Shown one piece after another: positions 45,206 to 53,983 of a stretch of DNA of 64,000 nucleotides; the first letter of the stretch is position 1; every line of letters starts with the position of its first letter. Origin of the DNA: Mycoavidus cysteinexigens_B. Its GTDB lineage: Bacteria > Pseudomonadota > Gammaproteobacteria > Burkholderiales > Burkholderiaceae. The DNA lies in NCBI GenBank assembly GCA_031963465.1, contig JASSUG010000002.1, forward strand, positions 62,001-126,000. Reading direction: 5' to 3'. The position numbers were made by a program, and so were the translations under genes. A model generated the notes under the pieces. That model saw nothing but the letters and a program-made list of their open reading frames with translations, did not search any database and was not told the origin of the DNA.

Positions 45206-48166
45206 ATGCTCACTTCTACTTCGAATGCGGCCATCACGCATTATCCGGCGACACAAAAAACAGCGACGCCTTCATTGGCCTCACTCCCGTTAGAAATTCG
45301 ACAGGAAATAGAAAATCTGCTGGATTTTTCGAGTCAGCTGGCTTTATTTAAAGCGTTAACTACTGTCACTCGCGATGGTATGCCTATCGATTCACCTGCC
45401 CTGAATCTACATCTCATCAAAAATAGGATTCAGGCGAAATATCAAAGGGCGCTAATCAGCTCGGATGAAAAGTTAAAAGAATTTGCCTTCAGTCAATTAC
45501 AAAAACTAGCAAACTTGTGCCAACTCGATCAGATCATAGAGAAACCTCTACTCTTTGAACTGATATGCCTTGTCAACAATCCACAGATATTTCGATTTTT
45601 ACAAGAAAAGGTCCAACAAAGCCCACAATTAAAACAAACGCTATTGAATTGGGTCGAAAGATCCAAAACGGAAGATGTGCAGCCCATAGCCGCTAATGCG
45701 TTAACGTTGCTAGTCAAAGCAGGCGTGGGTTTAAGTGGTCGAGATTTCCGTGGAATACGCGTTCCGGGCGCGGATTTAAGTTATGGGGTATTTGATTCTG
45801 CGCAATTGCAAGGAGCGGATCTAAGCAGGGCTAATCTACGCGCAGTATGGCTGCGCCAGGCAAATTTGAGCGACGCTCGAATGACAGGCGTACAGTTTGG
45901 CGAATGGCCGTATCTCCAGGAAGAAAATGAGGTCACCAGCTGCACTTATTTTCCCGATGGATTCACCTGTGCCTTGGGACTTAAAAACGGCGTAATCCGC
46001 CTTTATGACACGTCGAATTGGGAAATCCGTCATACCTTAGCGGGGCATATCAAATCCGTCACTAGCGTCATATATTCGCCTAACGGTCAGCAGATCGCCT
46101 CTGCGAGTGAAGACAAAACGGTACGGCTATGGAATGCATATAGTGGGAAACTCAGCCACACCTTAGTGGAACACACCTACTCGGTTACTAGCGTCGCGTA
46201 TTCACCCAACGGGCAGCAAATCGCCTCTGCAAGTTGGAATAAGGTGCGACTATGGAACGCGCACAGCGGGACCCCCGGGCACACCTTACAAGGGCATACC
46301 GACTCTGTTTTGAGCGTGGTGTATTCGCCCAGCGGTCAGCAGATCGCCTCGGGCAGTGAGGACAATACGGTGCGGCTGTGGGACGCGCACAGCGGGGCCC
46401 CCAGCCGCACCTTACAAGGGCATACCGACGCTGTTAGGAGCGTCGTGTATTCGCCCAACGGACAGCAGATTGCCTCGGCAAGTGAGGACCAGACGGTGCG
46501 GCTGTGGAACGTGCACACCGGGCAACTCGGCCATACCTTGGCAGGACATACGGATTGTGTTCTTACCATCGCGTATTCGCCCTGCGGACAGCAAATCGCC
46601 TCGGGGAGTCGAGACGAGACAGTGCGCCTATGGAACGTACAGAATGGGCAGCTCTGCCACACCTTAGCGGGACATATCGATTTGATTACTAGCGTCGTAT
46701 ATTCACCCAGCGGACAGCAGATTGCCTCGGCAAGTAAGGACCGGACGGTGCGGCTGTGGGACGCACACACTGGGCAGCTCAGCCACATTTTAGCGGGACA
46801 TACCAACTGGATTGCTAGCGCTGCCTATTCGCCCAATGGACAGCAGATCGCCTTAGCAAGTAAAGACCAGACGGTGCGGCTGTGGGACGCACACAGTGGG
46901 CAATCCAACCATACCTTAGCGGGGCATACTGACTCGGTGAGTAGCGTCGCGTGTTCACCCAATGGACAGCAGATCGCCTCCGCGAGTTGGGACAAGACAG
47001 TGCGCCTATGGAGCGCGCAAAGTGGACAACTCAGCCACACCTTGACAGGACATACCGGGAATGTGCATCGCATCGTGTATTCACCCAGCGGACAGCAGAT
47101 CGCCTCCGCAAGTTGGTACGACGATACGGTGCGGCTGTGGGACGCGCAAAGTGGGCAGCTCAGCCACACCTTAGTGAGTCATACCGAGTCGGTGTATAGC
47201 ATCGCGTATTCGCCCGATGGACAGCAGATCGCCTCTGCAAGTGGGAACCAGACCGTACACTTGTGGGACGCGCAAAGTGGGCAACTCAGCCACACCTTAG
47301 TGAATTATGTCAGCTTGGTGGATAGCGCCGCTTATTCACTTGATGGACAGCAAATCGCCTCGGCGAATCAGGACGGTACGATATGTCTGTGGAACACGCA
47401 GAGCAGGCAGCTCAGCCACACCTTAGAGGGTCATGCCGGCCTGGTTGAGAGCGTCGTGTATTCGCCCAACGGACAGCAGATCGCCTCCGCGAGTCTTGAC
47501 CAGACGGTGCGACTGTGGGACGCGCACACCGGACAGCTCAGCCACACCTTAGCGGGACATACCGACTGGATTACTAGCGTCGTATATTCACCCAGCGGAC
47601 AGCGGATCGCTTCAACAAGTAAGGACCAGACAGTGAGGCTGTGGGACACACACAACGGGCAGCTCAAACACATATTAACGGGACATGTCAAAACGGTTAC
47701 TAGCATCGCCTATTCACCCAACGAGCTGCGGATTGCCTCAGCAAGTGAGGACAAGACGGTACGGCTGTGGGACACGCAGAATGGAAATTGTTTAGCGGTT
47801 GCGCAAGGTTTTGCAGGAGCGGTCAAAAGTATTGTCTGGTATGTCGCCCCTGAAAGCGACTATCTGGTGACCGGCTGTGAGGATCATTCTGTTCGCGTCT
47901 GGCAGTTGAAACAAATGAGTGATCAAATTCAAGTTAATTTGTACTGGAGTTCAACACACTCAGTACTTACTGTAAACGGAACCACAATCCAAGACGTGCA
48001 GGGTTTAAGCCCAATCAATCAAAAGCTGTTAGCACAACGTGGTGCGGTCGGCAAAGCCGCTTTACAGTTAGATGATGAGGAAAGTGTGTCTGGGCTCAGT
48101 CAATCATCTGGCGCACAGACAAATGCCGCCCGTTTGGCAGTGGCATCGGATTGGCTGGGGAGGTGA
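45206..48166 (+). CDS. F-box-like/pentapeptide/WD40 repeat protein (16 WD40 units)
   Basis: 986 residues. Residues 26-58 (SLPLEIRQEIENLLDFSSQL and ALFKALTTVTRD) resemble an F-box: LP-x-E, a helix with I-x-x-LL, then a second amphipathic helix. A helical region to about 180 follows, then pentapeptide-like repeats (GADLSYG, GADLSRANLRAVWL, ANLSDARM) and 16 WD40 units from about 240 to 915, and the tail LSPINQKLLAQRGAVG. ATG at 45206 follows AAGAGA. No signal peptide or membrane segment. F-box plus WD40 is the layout of eukaryotic SCF substrate receptors, which suggests an effector acting in a host cell, but the F-box call is by eye. The last 35 residues run up to an istB remnant and may not be original. 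Confidence 0.82.
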   Translation: MLTSTSNAAITHYPATQKTATPSLASLPLEIRQEIENLLDFSSQLALFKALTTVTRDGMPIDSPALNLHLIKNRIQAKYQRALISSDEKLKEFAFSQLQKLANLCQLDQIIEKPLLFELICLVNNPQIFRFLQEKVQQSPQLKQTLLNWVERSKTEDVQPIAANALTLLVKAGVGLSGRDFRGIRVPGADLSYGVFDSAQLQGADLSRANLRAVWLRQANLSDARMTGVQFGEWPYLQEENEVTSCTYFPDGFTCALGLKNGVIRLYDTSNWEIRHTLAGHIKSVTSVIYSPNGQQIASASEDKTVRLWNAYSGKLSHTLVEHTYSVTSVAYSPNGQQIASASWNKVRLWNAHSGTPGHTLQGHTDSVLSVVYSPSGQQIASGSEDNTVRLWDAHSGAPSRTLQGHTDAVRSVVYSPNGQQIASASEDQTVRLWNVHTGQLGHTLAGHTDCVLTIAYSPCGQQIASGSRDETVRLWNVQNGQLCHTLAGHIDLITSVVYSPSGQQIASASKDRTVRLWDAHTGQLSHILAGHTNWIASAAYSPNGQQIALASKDQTVRLWDAHSGQSNHTLAGHTDSVSSVACSPNGQQIASASWDKTVRLWSAQSGQLSHTLTGHTGNVHRIVYSPSGQQIASASWYDDTVRLWDAQSGQLSHTLVSHTESVYSIAYSPDGQQIASASGNQTVHLWDAQSGQLSHTLVNYVSLVDSAAYSLDGQQIASANQDGTICLWNTQSRQLSHTLEGHAGLVESVVYSPNGQQIASASLDQTVRLWDAHTGQLSHTLAGHTDWITSVVYSPSGQRIASTSKDQTVRLWDTHNGQLKHILTGHVKTVTSIAYSPNELRIASASEDKTVRLWDTQNGNCLAVAQGFAGAVKSIVWYVAPESDYLVTGCEDHSVRVWQLKQMSDQIQVNLYWSSTHSVLTVNGTTIQDVQGLSPINQKLLAQRGAVGKAALQLDDEESVSGLSQSSGAQTNAARLAVASDWLGR
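45920..47945 (+). repeat. 126-bp tandem repeats encoding 16 WD40 units
   Basis: Units of about 42 codons; GCGGCTGTGGGACGC and CAGCAGATCGCCTC recur each period. Units 3 and 10 differ by -1 and +1 codon. More divergent between units than the arrays in the NACHT genes, with SAS in place of SGS in the turn. Confidence 0.88.
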
Positions 48167-48228
48167 CAGCTGGATGTGATTGGGCGGTAGGGAGCGTATC
48201 CAAGGTCTTGCGATTTAATGGCGCTTTG

Positions 48229-48387
48229 AATTTTGGCACCGATCTTTCCTTTAATAAATGGGTACAATTCTTCGAGGATGCGAAAATGACGACGGCTTTG
48301 CTCGACTGCATTACCCATCATTGCCATATCCTCGGAACCGGCAATGAGTCTTACCGTTTTAAACATCGAAATAAACACCCTCTTTAA
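48229..48387 (+). pseudogene. istB C-terminal remnant (IS21 family)
   Basis: Reads NFGTDLSFNKWVQFFEDAKM, TTALLDCITHHCHILGTGNE, SYRFKHRN: the last 50 residues of an IstB. No start, ATPase motifs or partner gene. Differs from both other istB genes in this window, so it is a relic of a third IS21-type element. Confidence 0.75.
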
Positions 48388-48480
48388 TCTCTTTATTCAT
48401 TTTTTAACTGGAAATTTTGCACGCCGTTTGACAATCAGCTTATTCCTCCGTAAGCGGCCAGCCGCCCCACTGTTGACAGG

Positions 48481-48665
48481 TTATAAAAGAGGTTGTAGGA
48501 GAAGCAATTCATCAATTCGACGGTTAGGCCAAGCGGGTAATTTTTCCAAAGTGTCTTTGAGCCATGCAGCGGGCTCCAGCCCATTGAGCTTGGCTGTGGC
48601 AAACAAACTTTGAATTGTAGCAGCGCGCCGACCAGCACGTTCAGAGCCGGTAAAAAGCCAATTCT
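48481..48665 (-). pseudogene. IS66 TnpC C-terminal remnant
   Basis: No start codon, but the minus strand reads NWLFTGSERAGRRAATIQSL then FATAKLNGLEPAAWLKDTLE and LPAWPNRRIDELLLLQPLL before a TAA at 48481. This is the conserved end of IS66 TnpC. It is joined at about 48670 to the tyrosine recombinase fragment. Confidence 0.8.
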
Positions 48666-48681
48666 TTCGATTATGTTGAGC

Positions 48682-49029
48682 TCAGCATAATCGCAAGAGA
48701 TGTTTACGTGTCACAAAACCCAACAGGCACCGAAGCGCTGCACGTCTGTTTCTGACTCTAGCCTTGCCCGTTGGTAGACAGTTATCAGCAGGCCAATGAA
48801 GTTGGAGATAACGCTCAATTAGCTTTGAATCAAAATCGCTAAGATCAAAGCCCTGAGCTTCCATCCACTGACTGAAGTGAGCCAGGGAGCTCTGATAAAT
48901 CTGGATCGTGCGTTCGGAATAACGCGGGGCGCGCAAATCGTTGAAACAAAGAGGAATGACGGCCGATAGCGGGCCCTCAATCAGCCTGCAACGGCAGGTT
49001 AGGCTCGTCTTTAAGGTAACTTTGGACAT
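48682..49029 (-). pseudogene. Tyrosine recombinase/integrase, N-terminal fragment
   Basis: About 115 codons starting MSKVTLKTSLTCRCRLIEGP; the core-binding domain is visible in YSERTIQIYQSSLAHFSQWM and KARVRNRRAALRCLLGFV. The catalytic domain with the R-H-R-Y residues is absent, so it is truncated, with the IS66 remnant replacing the rest. An in-frame upstream extension to 49092 exists. Source element unknown. Confidence 0.65.
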
Positions 49030-49171
49030 GTTAGGCTCCTGAAAAGTGAGTGGATCTTCAATAAGCACTCCATGATCCTTGCAATTACCCACAAATTTTC
49101 GCGTTTAAAACCTGTTAACAAGAATCCAGTTCTGCTAACGTTGTTGCTTGAACAGAAGATGGGGCATAGCG

Positions 49172-49470
49172 ATGTTAAAGAAAGAGCGAGCCGAAGATGA
49201 GTCGGGAGTAACGTGTCAAGCGCATGCATGGCCTGAAGAAGAGATCCGCCAGAGCAGGTTCCGTGATGAACGCCTTGGCAAGAGATTTAGGCTTGTGCTG
49301 GAGCGCTTATGGTCTTGCATGGGGCAGAGTATACCCATGGCCTTTCAGGACTGGTGCAGCACGAAAGCAGCCTATCGATTTTTCAGCAATCCCAAGGTGA
49401 ACGAGCAAGAAATCCTGAGCGGACATTTTGAGGTGACCCGAAAGCGGTTTGGTGTATCGAAAGGTCCCGT
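49172..49470 (+). pseudogene. IS4/Tn5-type transposase, N-terminal fragment cut by IS21
   Basis: About 100 codons from MLKKERAEDESG with WPEEEIRQSRFRDERLGKRF, MGQSIPMAFQDWCSTKAAYR and SNPKVNEQEILSGHF: the DNA-binding domain of Tn5-like (IS4) transposases. The family sequence ends at GVSKGPV where the IS21 tip at 49471 begins; a fused frame stops at 49522. The rest is not found beyond the right end of the IS21. Confidence 0.85.
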
Positions 49471-49651
49471 TGCGTATTTCAGCGATGGTGACCGTTCATT
49501 ACAGAATTATCGTGACCGATAAAGTGAGGCAAGTGAAGGTGTTGAGATTGTACATAAATCGGTCACGATGAGTATCAAATTCGAATTATAAATATCTACT
49601 TTTGTGCTCAATCACAGACCTCATATTTTGCTTTTTATCATCAAGAATGCG

Positions 49652-49990
49652 TTACGCAGTAACGGAAATAGGTTGAGATTCCGAATTGAGTGAGGGTGTA
49701 AAAAGCTCTGATTTTAGGCGCAGTCGTCCGCCGAAATAGTCACGCACACGACTTTTTACGATATCGTCGTCTGCCTCCTCTCGCCTGATTCTTCTGATCA
49801 CATCTAACTCAGCCTGAAGCAGTAGTTTCTCAATGATCATTCGTTGCGTTACGCCGTAACATTTAGCCAATAGCTCGAGCGTCCATTTAGAATCAGGCTC
49901 GATAATGATGTTTAGCCGTTTGGCTAGGCCCTCACGGAGGTGGCGATCTCGATATGTTTGTTGACGTTGAGCATTGTTATTGACTGTCAT
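49652..49990 (-). CDS. Small protein carried inside the IS21 element, function unknown
   Basis: 112 residues, starting MTVNNNAQRQQTYRDRHLRE. The first 70 residues suggest a ribbon-helix-helix or similar small DNA-binding fold: a strand RLNIIIEP, then helices WTLELLAKCYGVTQRMIIEK and LLLQAELDVI. The tail is charged (RRIRREEADDDIVK). It is downstream of istB by 92 bases and inside both IS21 tips, so it moves with the element. A regulator of transposition or of its own promoter is a guess. Confidence 0.6.
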   Translation of the reverse strand: MTVNNNAQRQQTYRDRHLREGLAKRLNIIIEPDSKWTLELLAKCYGVTQRMIIEKLLLQAELDVIRRIRREEADDDIVKSRVRDYFGGRLRLKSELFTPSLNSESQPISVTA

Positions 49991-50082
49991 TTTTTGACCC
50001 TAGTAGGTTACGCAGTAGTAATAAGAATAAATTTAGGCACACAGAAACGGTTGCCCTAAAGAGGATGCGATAAGCGCCATGG

Positions 50083-50865
50083 CTAAAGTGAAGGCTGTCG
50101 GTCAGATCGTTGTGACTGTGCCGCGTACTCGGAACGAACTTCCTGTTTGCGCAACGATTCGCCTTTGAGTTTAAGCTTATGGCTTTGATGCACAATGCGA
50201 TCGAGGATGGCATCAGCGAGCGTCGGATCGTTCAAATATTCATGCCAATGTTCAATCGGTAATTGACTGGTAATCAAGGTTGAGCGCGAGGAGACCCGGT
50301 CATCAATAATTTCTAACAGATCGGCGCGTTGGTCTTGGGTGAGTTGATGTAGGCCCCAATCGTCCAATATGAGCAAATCGGTTTTAGCAATAGCCTGCAA
50401 TTTGCGGGTAAAACTACCGTCGCCGTGGGCGATACGCAACTCTTCAAATAACCGGGGTATGCGCACATACAGCACCGAGAAGCCACAGCGACAAGCCTGC
50501 TGCCCCAATGCACAAGCCAGCCAGGTCTTGCCGACGCCAGTGGGACCGGTGAGTAGGATGCTTTGTGCGCGCCGGATCCAATCACAGGATGCGAAGCTGG
50601 CGATTTGCCGCTTGTCCAAGCCTCGCCCAGTACGGTAGTCGATATCCTCCACGCAAGCTGAGGATACTTTCAGGCGTGCTTGCTTTAGTAAGCGTGCGAT
50701 GCGACGGTTGTCACGGTGTGAGCATTCGCGGTCAACCAACATGCCGAAACGTTCTTCAAACGATAGGTCATCGGTAGCGCGTTGAGCAAACTGCTCGCTA
50801 AATGCGATGGCCATGCCATCGAGCTTGAGAGCTTTAAGTTGGTTGAGGGTGTGCTGATTCAACAT
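50083..50865 (-). CDS. istB: IstB, IS21-family transposition ATPase
   Basis: 260 residues. Walker A GPTGVGKTW and Walker B DLLILDDWGLH are intact, with TLITSQLPIEHWHEYL and ADAILDRIVHQSHKLKL. Starts MLNQHTLNQLKALKLDGMAI. It lies 27 bases downstream of istA. Appears functional. Only distantly similar to the disrupted istB at 16.4-17.3 kb. Confidence 0.94.
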   Translation of the reverse strand: MLNQHTLNQLKALKLDGMAIAFSEQFAQRATDDLSFEERFGMLVDRECSHRDNRRIARLLKQARLKVSSACVEDIDYRTGRGLDKRQIASFASCDWIRRAQSILLTGPTGVGKTWLACALGQQACRCGFSVLYVRIPRLFEELRIAHGDGSFTRKLQAIAKTDLLILDDWGLHQLTQDQRADLLEIIDDRVSSRSTLITSQLPIEHWHEYLNDPTLADAILDRIVHQSHKLKLKGESLRKQEVRSEYAAQSQRSDRQPSL

Positions 50866-50892
50866 AGATTTCCTTTTAGGTGAGTGACGAGA

Positions 50893-52470
50893 TTAGTGGT
50901 AGTACCCAGGTCCACGCACGTTGTCATGCGTGGTGAAACGAAGTTCGGTTTGGGCGGCGGGTGTAGCCGGTGGAACTGGCTCGATACGGTCCAGGCCTGA
51001 TCTCAGGATATTGGAGACGCTTTTATAGGTCATTGCATCTAAGGCGGCGGCGCGTGTACACGCCGCTTCCAAGCGCTCTTTGCCGAAGGTGCGCAACAAA
51101 TGCATCAAGCCTAAACAGGAGCGATAGCCCATTTCAGGATGAGGCTTAGATTCCAGCAGATGTCGCACGATTTGGTGTGTGGCCTCTCCGATCGATTCGC
51201 CCCAATTTAATAATCGTCCGGGCGACCATTGCCGGTGAGCTTGGTGTGATTTGGGCATGTGCTCGACCAAGGTCGTGTGACGGTCGTTGGGTATTAGGTG
51301 ACTTGCTACGTTGGGATGGGAGGCCACCCTCTTGCCCTGATGGAAGCATTCAATGGTGCCCGCCGTGATGCGGAGCTCGACCTCACGTCCCACCAATTGG
51401 TGGGGCACGCTGTAATAATGACGATCGACGTCAATGTGGTAATCAATTGACACCCGCGCTTTCTTCCAACGCGCCAGTTCAAACGGTTGTGCTGGCAGTG
51501 GCCGCAGCACTGGACGGTCGATTGCCTCGAACGCCTGGATGCGATTGCCAGGCAATTTCTTGAATGGCCGGGTGTTGAGGTCGATCAGCAGAGTCGTGAT
51601 AGCGTGGTTCAATTCGGACAAGCTGAAGAAACGCAGGTTACGCAAGCGCGCGAGAATCCAGCGTTCAGCAATTTGCACACCGACTTCCACTTTGCCTTTG
51701 TCCTGCGGCTTATAAGGCCGTGCAGGCAGTACCGCGCAGCTGTAATGGGCAGCGAACTCAGCATACAAACGCCCCACCTGAGGTTCATACCGATCAGGGT
51801 TAGCAATTAAGGCGCGAGGATTGTCACACACGATGACTTCGGGACTACCTCCAATATAGGCGAGCGCCTGGGTGTGCGCCTCGATCCAGTCTGCCGAGGT
51901 CTGACCAGCGGTCGCCATCGCAAATGTATAGTTAGAAGCACCTAGTACCGCTACAAACAGTTGGGCTTGACGGGTTTCACCGGTATGCAGGTTGACCACG
52001 GCAATGGTCTGGCCAGCATAGTCGACAAACAACTTCTCGCCCGCTCGATGGATCTGGCGCATCGAGCGCTTGAGTGTCTTGGCCCAGGCGCGGTAATGTA
52101 CGCACACGCTTGTATAGCTGTAGGGCCGGCCCGGACATTGCGCGCAATACTCTTCCCACAGCAATTGCAGCGTGACGCCTTTGCGTTTGAGTTCTTGATG
52201 GAGCCAAGCATAATCCGGTGGCATGAACTGGGACGCGCGCACGACAGGTGTCTCAGATTTGGGCCTCAGTCTGGATAACAGCGCTGTTTCGTCTAGCGCT
52301 TGCGCCTCTTCCCAGGCTAAACCCGCTTGGCTAGCAAGCTTAATGTACTTGGCGACAACGCCTTTAGAGAGCGACAGGGCCCGGGCAATTGCTTCTAGCG
52401 ACAAGCGGCATTCATACCGCAGCCTTAATACTTCTTTAACTTTGCGCATGGTAATTCGTCGACTTGGCAT
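50893..52470 (-). CDS. istA: IstA, IS21-family transposase
   Basis: 525 residues from MPSRRITMRKVKEVLRLRYE (ATG at 52470). A helix-turn-helix is in LSLEAIARALSLSKGVVAKY. The DDE core is KLFVDYAGQTIAV (D), VIVCDNPRALI (D) and KGKVEVGVQIAERWI (E). The beta-barrel region with VDRHYYSVPHQLVG is typical. Intact frame with a complete istB partner, so this element may still be mobile. Confidence 0.94.
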   Translation of the reverse strand: MPSRRITMRKVKEVLRLRYECRLSLEAIARALSLSKGVVAKYIKLASQAGLAWEEAQALDETALLSRLRPKSETPVVRASQFMPPDYAWLHQELKRKGVTLQLLWEEYCAQCPGRPYSYTSVCVHYRAWAKTLKRSMRQIHRAGEKLFVDYAGQTIAVVNLHTGETRQAQLFVAVLGASNYTFAMATAGQTSADWIEAHTQALAYIGGSPEVIVCDNPRALIANPDRYEPQVGRLYAEFAAHYSCAVLPARPYKPQDKGKVEVGVQIAERWILARLRNLRFFSLSELNHAITTLLIDLNTRPFKKLPGNRIQAFEAIDRPVLRPLPAQPFELARWKKARVSIDYHIDVDRHYYSVPHQLVGREVELRITAGTIECFHQGKRVASHPNVASHLIPNDRHTTLVEHMPKSHQAHRQWSPGRLLNWGESIGEATHQIVRHLLESKPHPEMGYRSCLGLMHLLRTFGKERLEAACTRAAALDAMTYKSVSNILRSGLDRIEPVPPATPAAQTELRFTTHDNVRGPGYYH

Positions 52471-52660
52471 CGCATACCTAAAAAGCACATCACGATACCG
52501 GGTTATTCAAATTACCTTCGCTTGCCTACAGACTTATCAAATCGCCAATCATTTCTAGCTTTCCGATTTCAAAAATTTTACCCAAAATCGGTCACGACAA
52601 TTCTGTAATCAGCGGTCACGATAAATCTATAATGACCGGTCACGATGCTGAAATAGGCGG

Positions 52661-53809
52661 TCACGATGATCTGAAATACGCAGGCGAATATGTGATGCGC
52701 TCAACTGAGTCAATATGCCCAGCTAAGAGGTGTCTGAATCGCCCATTCTGCGCGTCCCACAGCTGCAACGTGTTGTCTTTATTCGCTGAGGCGATATGCT
52801 GTCCGTTGGGCGAATACACAACACTATTAACCGAGCCGGTATACGGCACTAAAGTGTGTCTGCACTGCCCGGTGAGCGCGTCCCACAGCCGCACTGTCCG
52901 GTCACGACTCGCGGAGGCGATCTGCTGTCCGCTGGGCGAATACGCGATGCTGTCAACCCAGCCAGTATGCCCCGTTAAGGTGTGACGAATCTCCCAATTC
53001 GACGTGTCATAAAGATGGATCATGCCGATTTCAAGTCCCACGGCATAGGTGCGCCCATCAGGAGAATAAGTGCAGCAGGTCACCTTAGTCTCTTCTTGGA
53101 GATATGGCCATTCGCCAAACCGTACTCCTTCCATTTTGGCCCCGCTTAAATTGGCTTGACGCAGCCAAATGGCGCGGAGATTAGTCCTGCTTAAATCAGC
53201 GCCTTGCAATTGGGCAGAATCAAAGACCCCATAACTCAAATCTGCGCCAGGGACCTTAATGCCCCTTAAATCTGCCCCATTAAACTGTACCCCTGCTTTG
53301 ATTAACAGCGTTAGGGCACTAGTGGCCAAAGGTCGCACTTCTTCTGTTTTGGATCTTTCAACCCAATTCAATAGCGTTTGCTTGAGTTGTGGTTCTTGTT
53401 GGATTTTTTCTTGTAGAAATTGAAATATCTGTGAATCGTTAGCAAGACATATCAGTTCAAAAAGTGATGATTTCTCAATGATCTGATCGAGCTGACACAA
53501 GTTCGCTAATTTTCGCAATTGGCTGAATGCAAACTCTTTTAAATTTTCATCCGAGCTTATTAAGGTTCCTTGATATTTCGCTTGAATCTTATTTTTGATG
53601 AGGTGTAGCTTTAGAACAGGTGAATCAATCGGTTCACCATCGCGAGTGGCGGTAGTTAGCGCTTTAAATAAAGCTTGTTGACTCGAGAAATCCAACAGAT
53701 CTTCTATTTCCTGTTGAATTTTTAACGGAAGAGAGCGCAATAAGGACGCTGTGGTTTTTGGGGTTGCTGGATAGTGTGTAATGGCCGCATTCGAAGTAGG
53801 AGTGAGCAT
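52661..53809 (-). pseudogene. F-box-like/pentapeptide/WD40 protein, 3' end replaced by the IS21 element
   Basis: Starts MLTPTSNAAITHYPATPKTT at 53809 with the family N-terminus: F-box-like LRSLPLKIQQEIEDLLDFSS, helical region, pentapeptide block with GADLRG, GADLSYG and GADLSR. Only three WD40 units and part of a fourth remain before the frame enters the IS21 tip at 52682 and stops at 52661. Three blades cannot close a propeller, so the product is probably non-functional, though the N-terminal part could be expressed. Paralogues have 15-16 units. Confidence 0.85.
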
Positions 53810-53903
53810 CAATATTCTCTTGTTTAATTAGAGGGATATCCTTGTGTGGTTCATCAAGATCGTTTCAAATTTCTGCTTGCCAAGCTGATTAAGTATCGGT
53901 ATT

Positions 53904-53927
53904 TGTTCTTAGCCTTAGGCTGAGAAC
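53904..53927 (-). terminator. Hairpin downstream of a WD40 gene
   Basis: TGTTCTTAGCC and GGCTGAGAACA arms with a 3-base loop, about 60 bases beyond the stop at 53984. A similar hairpin (GCTCTTAGC/GGCTGAGAGC, about 56832-56854) overlaps the stop of the next paralogue. No U-tract, so termination strength is uncertain. Confidence 0.45.
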
Positions 53928-53983
53928 AGGGGGGATAGAAAATCAACTTACCTCTTTCACCAGGCCATAGCAAAGCTCTGCCG

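Larger units (their letters stand above)
49471..52682 (-). mobile_element. IS21-family element with an additional gene (3.2 kb)
   Basis: Tips TGCGTATTTCAG (49471-49482) and CTGAAATACGCA (52671-52682) are inverted copies. Inside each end, repeats of a motif like TCGTGACCG occur (49486, 49512, 49563; and 52589, 52610, 52639, 52660), matching IS21 multiple binding sites. It carries istA, istB and a third gene of 112 codons. It is larger than the usual 2-2.5 kb. The left flank is an IS4-type gene and the right flank a WD40 gene, so the flanks are not one split sequence. Confidence 0.85.
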
